From NCBI GenBank assembly GCA_002284615.2, contig MU069575.1:388742-406673 (forward strand): 17,932 bases of DNA. The letters run 5' to 3'. The DNA comes from Dunaliella salina. Its lineage: Eukaryota; Chlorophyta; Chlorophyceae; Chlamydomonadales; Dunaliellaceae. Each line of letters starts with the position of its first letter. Position 1 is the first letter of the stretch. The notes below the pieces were generated by a model that saw nothing but the letters and a program-made list of their open reading frames with translations, did not search any database and was not told the DNA's origin. Both the position numbers and the translations under genes were made by a program. Positions 7,910 to 15,797 of the stretch are shown here, one piece after another.

Positions 7910-8200
7910 CATTGAGGGACCTTCAGCCAGATTATTTGACTGATCGGCCTGTGACTGGTCCTCGCCAGCCAACATAATATCCATAAGCTCAGAAATAAAC
8001 AAATAAATCCTGTTGTTGTGTTGCAAGAGGGAATCATGCACAGCCTGGACACTAACTTGCTGTAAATAAGGTTGTTCCATTGAAAAAATACCTGAGAAGC
8101 AGTTGAACAGGTGAGCATTCTTTCTCCTCAAATCACAAACAGCTGCGTTTCTGCACGTCAAAAGGGCATGGACTTTGGGGTCGTTCTGATGTGTGCTAGT
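7910..8200 (-). CDS. Candidate exon ending in a strong splice donor
   Basis: The minus strand is open from about 8200 to 7910 and then meets GTAAGT, an ideal 5' splice-site sequence (CCCTCAAT|GTAAGT). If the intron is not removed, translation stops one codon later. The product contains NAHLFNCFSGIFSMEQPYLQ and later IYLFISELMDIMLAGED, mixed amphipathic sequence typical of helical proteins, then an acidic/Gln stretch. An internal acceptor (CTGCTTCTCAG|GTATTT, near 8090) could be the true exon start. No family is recognised. It may pair with the candidate exon at 7620-7790. Confidence 0.35.
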
Positions 8201-8929
8201 GCATTAGAGTTTCTGGCTGAGCATTCTTAAAGAGTTGCGCAGGCAATTTGGGTTCATTGAGAAGCAATTGTTTGAAAATACCCTTCCATTGCCTGTTGAA
8301 GCCATTCTAAGTCCGATCATTGCCAATGTCCTACAGAATTGAACATTTATTATCTTCCCTTTGCTTGCTCACTGCCCTGCCAGCCTTTGTACCTTGGCAC
8401 TCAGACATATTTACTGGATAATTCTTAGCATCTGTACTTCGTTTATGTCTTCTTGTCCACCTGCTAAGAATTAGGGGGATAGTGCTGTGTGCTGCCAGGT
8501 CAATGAAATTCACGAAGCAGTGATCCCGCATGACAGCTGTCACGTCATATTTTTGTTTTTGCTAGATTGCTGTAGTAACCTGGATTGGGTAATTGGTCAG
8601 TTGGACTGGATATTTACCTAGCTCTAGAGGAACTGACGGAGTCAGTTATTAAGAGTGTTCGTTATCCCTAATTGATATTGGATGTCCTCATATAACATGT
8701 AAAGCGCAATCAATGGCGGAGTAGAGCTGCCTGAGCTCCGGGGAGAGCAGGGCAGGCAGCAAAGCAACCACAGGGAGCATGTTTAGATGTAAGGAATCCT
8801 CTGTGTGCTGCTTCTGATGGGGAGAGCAGCTGAACCAACACAGAATCACTTCCCCTGGGGCTTGCTGGAAACAGCGGTTCCGTCCTTTGCGCTAGAATTA
8901 CCTAGCCTCTGGACACTAAACCACCTATT
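8201..8929. other. No gene seen; contains one member of a direct repeat
   Basis: No recognisable gene. Bases 8481-8533 recur at 8930-8982. The phrase GGGGTCGTTCTGAT (8176-8189) also occurs near 7870-7882. The purine-rich block 8735-8840 has repeated GGGGAGAGCAG. Confidence 0.4.
8481..8533 (+). repeat. Direct repeat, copy 1 (copy 2 at 8930-8982)
   Basis: Both copies begin AGTGCTGTGTGCTGCCAGGT, continue CAATGAAAT-CAC-AAGCAGTG and end ATCCCGCAT-ACA. They differ at only a few positions over about 53 bases and lie about 450 bases apart in the same orientation. This suggests a local duplication or two copies of an unrecognised repeat. Confidence 0.8.
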
Positions 8930-8982
8930 AGTGCTGTGTGCTGCCAGGTCAATGAAATGCACAAGCAGTGATCCCGCATAAC
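8930..8982 (+). repeat. Direct repeat, copy 2
   Basis: Second copy of the block described at 8481-8533. It ends about 50 bases before the G-run that borders the large LINE. Confidence 0.8.
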
Positions 8983-9028
8983 AACCCATCATTAACACCA
9001 GACATGCTCTTCATTTTCAGGACTTCTT

Positions 9029-9042
9029 GGGGGGGGGGGGGG
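9029..9042 (+). other. G14 homopolymer at the LINE 5' junction
   Basis: Fourteen G residues lie immediately before the first sequence that aligns with LINE protein (from 9044). Upstream sequence does not continue the reverse transcriptase, so the run marks or lies near the 5' truncation point. Confidence 0.85.
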
Positions 9043-9043
9043 C

Positions 9044-11392
9044 AAGCTTGGTATCTTGAACAGGAAGCATGCCACGATTTTGCCTTTTCAAGCCTTTGTG
9101 CTCACAGCAGGCTCATACGGATGCCAAATATGGGCTACAAACAAACTGTCGTATGAGTCGTCCGTGAAAACATAAGCTCATGTTTATTGTACAGGCTTTC
9201 TCAAGTCTCTTCTGGGTGCTAAGAGGGTGACAGAAACACACTGCTTACAACGAGAGGCGGGACAGCTGCCCCTCTACTTCTACTGGTTCAGGTGTATTAT
9301 GAGAATCTGGAATTCTCTCCTGAGCACGAACAATGACCTCCTAGGCAAAGTTGTACAAAGCAGACGTTTTGCTGACAGGAAAGGCAGCTGGACTTACCAG
9401 TTTATTACAGCAATTCATCTTCTACCTTGTCATGCATACCCTGTCTTCAATTGCTAACACGACTACCCCAAAGGCTGCCTTCATGCTCCTACCCAGCCAG
9501 ATGGCATGGACAAAAAGAGGATACATGCGCAGGTTCACATGTTACCCAGACCATGCCACAATCCTTGCCAAATTTCCCTCAGGAAGTCTAACATCCCAGC
9601 CACCCCAAGCCTACCTAACTCCTCTTGCTCCTCCTGGAAAAAAATATGAGACACGTGCAGCTTATTGCCATTTGGAACAATGAGGGAAAACAAAAGCTCT
9701 TCCATAATAATCCAAAATGGCTTGATGATTTAAAACGAGAGGTTCTTGTAGGAAACTGGTACCACAGAAGCAGTCAACAGGTTGCAGAAAATCAAAACAC
9801 TTTCCTCTGTTTCAAAGCACCCAGCACATGGAGGAAAAGATTTGCACTTTTGCATCATGACACGCACAACATTTTCGAAATCTGCAGCCGACAAAAAACA
9901 TTACACCTAACGTGCAACCGTACCTGCAACCCCTGCAACCAAAAGATCCCAGGCTGGCGACACCTAACATACACAGATGGCAGTGTCTTAAAGTCCGACA
10001 ACAGGAATATGCAGCAGGCAGGAGCATCCTTTTTCATCCCGGAAGGCATCTCCTCCTCTGAACCTGTCACCTGCACAATAAATCCCGAGGGCCATGGTCC
10101 CACTTATACTACTAACAGAGCAGGGCTGCAATTTTGATAGCTCTACAGCAATGGCATACTCCAATTGCGACTGACAGTTCTTCAGCACTGGATCGAATAA
10201 TAAACCAGACCCTAAAACCCATGGATATGTCCACGCACTTACATACACCACTACTCAAAGCGATAGTAGCCTGCATTAATGCTTCAGGAAGCCCTGTCCA
10301 CTTCTGCAAAGTAATTTCACACAGTGGCATCCTTGGTACTGAAGGCGCAGATGCCCTTGCTCATCAAGCAGCTACGTTACCTGATGAAGCTAACGCCTCA
10401 CTCAACCAGGCGGAAACTCCTTTCTTCCATGTCTATTGGCTTGCTGCATCTGTCACAACACATAGCTCTCACACATAATACTTGCCCTTTTCAAACCTCC
10501 AGGACACACTTAAACAAGCAATGCTCGAAAAACACAAACTAGGAACATCAAACCTCAGCACACATAGCTACCAAAATTGGCAGAACCTGCTCAGGATGTC
10601 CATTGCTCACCCCACTGCCAATTCAAAAATTAGGAATGCTTCTTGGCACATGAAAGCTGTGATCCTCAAAGAACAAGCCAATGTCCTCAAACATCAAACG
10701 GACACCCTTTACAATGGCAAAAATGCCAGACTCTTCAGTGGTTACCCGGGGCCTTATCCTTGCCCCCTTTGTGGTACACCTGATAGCACCTCCCATACCC
10801 TACTCAGATGCACTCACCCACAGATGAACACAATGAATATCAACCGCCACCATCAAACACTCAGCATCTACGGTGAAGCAATAAGCAAAGGAGACTTTGG
10901 ATCTTACATTGTCTCTATAGATGCATGTTATACAGAGAGGCTCCGCTCCCTGAATATGGAAATTCCAAGTACTGTACACTGACACAATCCACAACGGCTT
11001 TTTCCATCCAGACAACCACCATACACAGCTCAGTCGCCCCGATGGCATTGTAGTTTTGCCCCTTGAAGGCAGCGACTCCAAACACCACCTGCAGAGTATA
11101 AGTCCCAGAGACAGATTTCCACCTCATTGAGCTCAAATCTTGTTCTGACACCAAGCCCGAACAAACTCTCCACACTGCACAAAATCAGCACAAACACACC
11201 ATTGAAAGGTTACGCACAAAAACTCTTCGGGGCACACACCGCAATGACAGAGTCACACTACATACCATACAAATTGGAGTCGCTGGAACTTTCTATCTTC
11301 AATCCCTACACTATCAATCCCTTCTGCAACTTGGCCTAGCCAAAGACAAGCTCACAAAACTGCCAAGGAATCCACTATCATGCTGTCTCTAA
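9044..11392 (+). pseudogene. 5'-truncated LINE ORF2: RNase H, zinc knuckle, endonuclease-like domain
   Basis: This is the 3' half of a non-LTR retrotransposon ORF2; the catalytic part of the reverse transcriptase is missing. In order: the region after the RT with YGCQIW (9116-9133) and LYFYWFR (9272-9292); RNase H with TDGS (9973-9984), NRAGL where the family has NRAEL (the catalytic Glu is lost), ATDSSSAL (Asp at 10173) and SHSGILGTEGADALA (from 10317); a CCHC knuckle C-x2-C-x7-H-x4-C (10761-10811); RPDGIVV (11035-11055); HLIELK (11120-11137); IGVAGTFY (about 11273-11296); stop TAA at 11390. Reading needs frame changes near 9360, 9630, 10130, 11035 and 11118, and passes stops at 9173, 10476 and 10980. 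In family terms the RPD...E-x-K pattern after a CCHC knuckle resembles the restriction-like endonuclease of R2-type elements; RNase H together with it recalls Dualen/RandI. The clade is inferred. Confidence 0.85.
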
Positions 11393-11699
11393 CAAAGATT
11401 TACAACACCAAAGTCACTAACAAAAAAATTACAACACCAAGAATGCCATCCAATTCAGTAGCATAAGCAATGGGGGGTTGGGGGAGGGGGCTACAGGAGG
11501 GCTGCGTAGGACAGCGAGGCGCGCAGCGGGACGGATGGCCGACGACCCAACGGACCCACATCAGCTGGGCTGCTCATAGCTAGCCTTTGTTGGTGGGGCT
11601 CACTGTCAGTGCCAGTGCTAACTGCCGAGTCTTTCCTTTATGTGCGCTGGCTAGTGCCAGCGTAGATCTAGACTTTTAATTTTCCTTTTACTTTTATTT
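11393..11699 (+). mobile_element. 3' UTR and tail of the large LINE (sub-family B)
   Basis: This continues from the ORF2 stop. It holds a G-rich block (11470-11492), a segment ending in GGCTCACTGTCAGTGCCAG, then GAGTCTTTCCTTTATG, a perfect terminal stem-loop (CGCTGGC 11645-11651, loop TAGT, GCCAGCG 11656-11662) and the tail TAGACTTTTAATTTTCC plus more T/C-rich sequence to 11699. The same order is found in the copies at 12750-13066 and, on the minus strand, 1587-1900. There is no poly(A) tail; the pyrimidine-rich end appears to take its place. Confidence 0.75.
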
Positions 11700-12499
11700 C
11701 AGCCTTGAATGACATGCCCACTGCCCAGCGCATTGTAGCTTTCGTTTGCTCCAAAGCCAAGATTGACAAGAATGACTTAGAGGGGTGTTCTTCGTGAGCA
11801 AGCCATCCATGTCTGAAGATGCCTGGACAATCTGACCCAACAAGAGCCTCATGCTTCCAGCAGAATCATGAGGACATATCACACAAAAGTAGGGACTCCA
11901 CCGTTCTGAGCGATGAGCACACCGTTGGACGTGTCTTGAAGCCAGCTTTCCAGCGCACTATTCAAAATTTTCAGAACGCCATTGACGGAGGCGCTCTTTC
12001 TATTTTGGTGCAGAGTTGTCTGTTCTGAGGCATTTCCTTGCTCCTCTGGCAAGCATCACCACCTTCTACAGTCCATAACATATTTGTATGACAAACAATA
12101 AAGGATGCTTGCTTCCTAGGCCCTCTCTTGCTCAGCAACTGGAGCTCCAAGGGAAGTGACCCCTCAACTGCCAGTCCAAAGTTCATCCTTAAGAACTCCT
12201 CAGTTTGAGACTCAAAGGGCAGCATTACATCCGCAAGAATATCAGCTTTCCATAGCAATGTTCAAATCTTCCGGAACTCAACAGATGAAGGTGCCAGGTC
12301 TGTTTATGTGGAAGGGTCTAGCACACCCTTCATAAATGGGTCTTGCACACCCTTCATAAATATAGGCCTCCCTTGCTTCCGCAGACACTGAATTTGGGTC
12401 TTCTTATATTGCAATTCACATGCATATATAGCTGAAACTACAAGCTTTCTAGCGCATCAGGAACCATTCGAGATGGCCCACGAACAGAAAATTCTTCCT
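11700..12499. other. No gene supported between two LINE 3' ends
   Basis: A minus-strand open frame of 95 codons (11971-12258) with ADILADVMLPFESQTEEFL has protein-like composition but no recognised domain, and a plus-strand frame (11819-12028) overlaps it. A 24-base tandem duplication starts with GCACACCCTTCATAAAT at 12321 and repeats at 12345. This interval may be an older insertion or host intergenic DNA. Confidence 0.4.
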
Positions 12500-13066
12500 G
12501 AATCCAGCGCACAGAATTTTATGATTCCCACCTAATTGAAACTTTGCTCTGACACCAAACTAGAACAAACTCTTTTCACTGCACAAAATCAACACAAACA
12601 CACATCAATAACCGATGCACAGAAATTCATCGGGACAAAAGCCGCAATAACAGAGTCATTTAGCACACCATAATTGGAGTTGCCGGAGTGTAGTATATAA
12701 CCCGTACCCCATCGATCCCCTCTGCAAACTTGGCTTAACCATAGACAAAGCCCATAAAAATGCAACCAAAAATCTGTCATGCTGTCAAGAATTTAATAAA
12801 AAATAACAGCGCCAAACTGCTGAATTTGCAAACCAAGCAATGGAGGTTTTGGGGGGGGGGGGGGGTCTACGACAAGCTGCTTACAGGAGAGCGAGGCGCG
12901 CAACTGTACAGACGGCCGACGACCTGCTGGACTCACATTAGCTTGGCTGCTCATAGCTTGTCTCCGTTGGTGGGACTCACTGTTAGTGTTCGCACTGACT
13001 GTACACATGTGGGGTCTTTCCTTCATGCAAGCTGGCTGGGTCCACCAAAGACTTTAAGAAAAGAAA
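12500..13066 (+). mobile_element. Second LINE 3' end, sub-family B, 5'-truncated
   Basis: It aligns with 11100-11699 over its length. It starts in the endonuclease-like domain: CACCTAATTGAA (12529-12540, HLIE) followed by a one-base deletion and the frame for CSDTK. A region equivalent to IGVAG reads ATTGGAGTTGCCGG (12672-12685). The 3' UTR has G15 (12851-12865), GGTCTTTCCTTCATGCA, a weakened terminal stem-loop (13030-13047) and the junction with the opposite-strand LINE at 13048. All coding is degenerate. It is the same sub-family as the copy ending at 11699, about 1.4 kb away. Confidence 0.75.
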
Positions 13067-13640
13067 GAAGAACTATGTAGGCAGAGGGACTTTTTCTACA
13101 TCAATTAAGGAAAAGGACTAACATTGGCTCAGAAAGAGCCGTGAGTCCCCTCCACCACAAGATTTGTGTCAGGACAAGCTAATGAAGATCTGGAGGGTTA
13201 CTAAAAGCACCTGTTTTCGATAGCGCGACACGTGGAAACTATTTTGTGGGCACATTGAACAGGATGGGCATGAAGTTGTTAAGCAAGCTTGGTGGCATGT
13301 TGGCGAAATGCTTCAAGGTATGCTCACTTTAAATAGTTCCACCGACAATCAGGAGCATAGGGTGAATTGTAACAGCTTTAGCGCCAATAAGTTTATAAAG
13401 GTCTGCATGCTGCTGCTTTGCCGCGTTCAACAAATGCTCTGGCCTTGTGTCTTCACAGAACTTGATTTCTATTAGGTGTGCATGGCATTTGGTCACATGC
13501 AGTTCATGGGGTTCCCTTGCTTTGCTAGTTCTGGTGGTACGCTGTGTGGAGGTGCGCAATGCGTGATGTGAATGGGTAGGAGAAATACTGTAAGAAGTAG
13601 GTTTGGCATTAAATGGGCTGAGTCTATGTTTTAAAGCCAA
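13049..13640 (-). pseudogene. LINE C-terminal domain and 3' UTR, sub-family A
   Basis: Read on the minus strand: coding sequence with HLIEIKFCEDTRPE (the HLIEIK codons are 13461-13478), then IHPMLLIVGGTI and a TAA (13329-13331) where the family has a Tyr codon, then SEHTLKHFA and, after a frameshift, LHAHPVQCAHKIVS and RAIENRCF before the TAG at 13201-13203. The 3' UTR follows with hairpin GGCTC/GAGCC (13126-13140), the core, a terminal stem-loop (13073-13100) and a pyrimidine tail (13049-13067). The E-x-K motif matches the endonuclease-like domain of the copy at 9044-11392. This copy ties the sub-family A 3' UTRs at 205-370 and 1117-1274 to LINEs. Confidence 0.75.
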
Positions 13641-13905
13641 ACCTAGAGGGGATCAAGTATGTATGGATCGTACAACAGTTCCAGCAACTCCAATAAGAGT
13701 GGTCTTTACTGCATGGTAGTGGAGTGTTGTTGCAAGTTTGATGGCTTTTCCTTTAGGTCAGCCAATTTCACAGATGGTCTTGATTGTGAATTTGTCGTGA
13801 GAAATTGCCAGCAACACCTATTCGGATAGTGTGTAAAGCGACTCTGTCCCGGCGGTTTGTCCCTGATAGGGTTCTCACGCCTTGGCTCGGAATCCAATTT
13901 GAAAG
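13641..13905 (-). pseudogene. Two further LINE C-terminal fragments
   Basis: On the minus strand, about 13880-13780 encodes GTNRRDRVALHTIRIGVAGN, closely like the segment that precedes the stop of the large LINE. A second block near 13705-13640 encodes TTLIGVAGTV followed by a degenerate copy of the downstream bases (GATCCCCTCTAGGTTTGGCTT, compare 12712-12738 on plus). Both precede the sub-family A fragment on the same strand, so three partial copies of one domain lie in a row. Frameshifts and stops make all of them non-functional. Confidence 0.55.
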
Positions 13906-14044
13906 TGCAAGAGCCATCCATTGAAATTTAGGAGGAGGTGGAAGGCATTATTGGAAGACTTACGTGCGCACTCGAGGCTCTGCCAGCAGTTCACACACTC
14001 ATAGATGTATGTGATGGCAAGTGCGACCTCATGCATTGCAAGTC

Positions 14045-14165
14045 TAGCAACAGGAACGAAAAGAAGTCTATGCATGCCATGAGGTCACATGCGTGAAGGG
14101 AAGGTCCACTAAACAGCAAAAGAAAGAAAAGAAAAGCCTGTGCAAGCGAAAGGTCAGGTCAGCCA
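14045..14165 (-). mobile_element. One or two LINE 3' termini
   Basis: On the minus strand, GGACCTTCCCTTCACGCATG leads into TGACCTCATGGCATGCATAGAC and a TTCTTTTCG tail: core, stem-loop (GCATG/CATGC) and pyrimidine tail of the LINE family. Just to the right, AAAAGAAAGAAAAG followed by CCTGTGCAAGCGAAAGGTC looks like a second, more decayed terminus in the same orientation. Confidence 0.5.
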
Positions 14166-14762
14166 AGCTACGTGCGAAACTGAGGAGTTAATGCCCCGCT
14201 GCAAAGTTTGTATGAGTAGAGTGGTTGAGGGTGAGTTATTTGGTACATCTGCATCAAAAAAGTGAGGCTCTAAACATTCTGCATCAAAAAAGTGAGGCTC
14301 TAGAATGGAGCCAGGGGCATTTTAGGTCATTTTTGACCATTTCCAGGTGAATGGCCAAAACGCCTGCTCTGGCCCGAAATCTGCCCACATCTTGGCCCTC
14401 CAGATAGGTTTTGGTCAAGCCTAATCGATCAGAGTTAAAAAAAAGGATGGGCAAAATTAGGGTCCCAAGCATTTGAAGCAGGGTCACCTGTGCACATGTG
14501 CTAGGCTAAAGTGGTGCAGAAAGGGAAACCAGGCAAGCACTGTGTTTGGCCACAACCTGAGCATGAGGACTTTTTCAGCATGCTTCCCAGGTATGACTGT
14601 CAAGTTTGGGAGCCCAGGCGTGCAGGGAGTGGCTCCTGGCGAGCAGTGACAGCTGGGCGTTTGACCAAAACATCAGGCTCTGGTCAGCCCGCCTGAGCGC
14701 CTGCTGACTTGCTAGATTCATGCATTTGCACCTTAAAAAGAAAATGGAACATTTAGACTTAC
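14166..14762. other. No gene seen; 30-bp tandem duplication
   Basis: TCTGCATCAAAAAAGTGAGG and five more bases occur at 14248-14272 and again at 14278-14302. The rest has no recognisable gene; a 67-codon minus-strand frame (14284-14487) is unrecognised. Confidence 0.5.
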
Positions 14763-14968
14763 CCTGAGGGCTCGCCAAGGTGGCAGCTGGCTGGCTCTTC
14801 AAAATTTGGAAGCTCAGTTACAGCAAAAGTGTCGCAACCCCGAGGTGCAGTGGTTGCTCTGTGATGTAAAATCACCACTTCCCGTGCCAAAATGAGGGTC
14901 CGCGGAGCGAATTCCTGGACCTCCGTCGCAGCTCCACAGAATGTGTTCCTGATGAAGTGCCCAGCCAT
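14763..14968 (-). CDS. Candidate first exon, unrecognised protein
   Basis: The minus strand starts with ATG at 14968 in a strong context (GCGATGGC) and stays open for 68 codons to CCCTCAGG|GTAAGT, a near-ideal donor (GTAAGT = 14757-14762). A possible acceptor, TTTCTTTTTAAG, follows within about 40 bases, which would make a very short intron. The product begins MAGHFIRNTFCGAATEVQEF and contains CDTFAVTELPNFEEPASC; no domain is recognised. ATG context and donor are the evidence; there is no homology that I can name. The donor region resembles that of the candidate exon at 7910. Confidence 0.35.
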
Positions 14969-15001
14969 CGCTGCTGGTCAGTCAAGCCGGGGGACGACTT
15001 C

Positions 15002-15058
15002 CTGAGTATGCAGAGTTGTTCAAAAAGGTCGAGCTAAAGGTCGGTTCTGCATACTCAG
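15002..15058. repeat. Perfect 13-bp inverted repeat
   Basis: CTGAGTATGCAGA (15002-15014) and TCTGCATACTCAG (15046-15058) are exact complements separated by 31 bases. It could be a small fold-back element or a structured RNA; no target duplication is obvious. Confidence 0.85.
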
Positions 15059-15298
15059 AATTAGCTGGCTGCAGTGGGGCATTCACTCAATCCTACTTGG
15101 CTGACCTGACTAAAGGGTGCTTGCATGAAGAAAGGCTCAAGAATAGCTAAAATGACAAATGGGAATCCGGATAGGCGGGGAGGCTTTCGCTCCAGTTGTT
15201 TAAAGTATCATATATTTAGCTATATGAGAATTGTTGTTACGTTCGCTTCACACGCGATGGATCCGATTCCTTTCTGAGAGGCGAGTTCATTACCATTT

Positions 15299-15371
15299 GG
15301 GTTTGGAGCTCCGCTGGAAGAGCGTAGGTTTCATAATCCTAAGGTCCTGGGTTTGAACCCCAGCAAACCCA
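15299..15371 (+). tRNA. tRNA-Met(CAT)-like sequence
   Basis: All four arms fold: acceptor GGGTTTG/CAAACCC (15299-15305 with 15364-15370, 7 perfect pairs), D stem GCTC/GAGC (15308-15311, 15320-15323), anticodon loop TTCATAA with CAT at 15332-15334, T stem CTGGG/CCCAG (15347-15351, 15359-15363), discriminator A, no encoded CCA. The anticodon arm resembles plant elongator tRNA-Met. Oddities: position 8 is G, position 14 is C and the T loop is TTTGAAC, so the conserved C56 and the 8-14 pair are lost, as are parts of the A and B boxes. With the LINE-like tail behind it, this is more likely a SINE head than a working tRNA gene. Confidence 0.7.
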
Positions 15372-15462
15372 TGAAAGGTGAATCTGCCGGAGGGTGCTTG
15401 CACGTTCCTTCTTAGTGCACGTGGCCTATGGGCAGATGTATATCCTTCTTTTCTTTCGCTCT
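15299..15462 (+). mobile_element. Candidate tRNA-derived SINE with LINE-type tail
   Basis: A tRNA-Met-like head (15299-15371) is followed by a 30-base linker and by TTCCTTCTTAGTGCACGTGG (15405-15424), CCTATGGGCAGATGTAT and the tail CCTTCTTTTCTTTCGC. The last part matches the LINE/SINE terminus at 2639-2695 and the array unit at 1-97. Head, short body and a 3' end shared with a LINE are the defining layout of a SINE mobilised by that LINE. No target-site duplication was identified. Confidence 0.55.
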
Positions 15463-15605
15463 TAGAGTTGGCATTGGCATTGTGCTGACAGTTAAAATGG
15501 CATGTCGGAAAGGGAAAGCTTGTGTGTACACTATAAATAGCGGACATGGAGCTTGCAAGCAGGTCTGGTACAGCTTTGGCAAATTAAGCCACATGTGCAC
15601 CTATC

Positions 15606-15782
15606 CTATCCTTTTCTTCGGTGCCGAGACAGGAAGTTGATGAGTCGCCTGCGCATGGTTTCAACGTTTCCATCCTCTGCGTCACTGTATCCCTCATCAG
15701 AGCTGCTACTGCTGCTGTCATCCTCGCCGGCACTCAGCCAACCCTTTTTGCCTTTCTCCTCGCTAGCGAGCCACTTTATGAC
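15606..15782 (-). CDS. Candidate terminal exon, acidic Ser-rich C terminus
   Basis: On the minus strand an acceptor CTGACATGCAG|GTCAT (exon start 15782) opens a frame to TAG at 15606. The product runs VIKWLASEEKGKKGWLSAGE, then DDSSSSSSDEGYSDAEDG and ends in basic sequence RRLINFLSRHRRKG. The acidic Ser run followed by a basic helix looks like a nuclear or regulatory protein tail, but I recognise no family. The first 40 bases recur at 15889-15928 (VIKSLASEEEGKEW), also preceded by CTGACATGCAG, so part of the exon and its splice site is duplicated among LINE tails. A chance frame cannot be excluded. Confidence 0.35.
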   Translation of the reverse strand, partial: VIKWLASEEKGKKGWLSAGEDDSSSSSSDEGYSDAEDGNVETMRRRLINFLSRHRRKG

Positions 15783-15797
15783 CTGCATGTCAGGGTT

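Noticed and set aside
10984..11110. Copia-like gag start on the minus strand (FKGQNYNA)
   Set aside because: It is antisense to LINE coding sequence containing RPDGIVV and depends on the rejected PBS. The match is short.
11142..13047. Two minus-strand LTRs with primer-binding sites (TGGTGTCAGAGC at 12557-12546, similar at 11153-11142) and purine tracts
   Set aside because: The PBS-like bases are the antisense of codons for CSDTK in the LINE C-terminal domain, which reads HLIELKSCSDTKPEQ on the plus strand. The repeated blocks are LINE 3' ends, and the purine tracts are the antisense of LINE pyrimidine tails.
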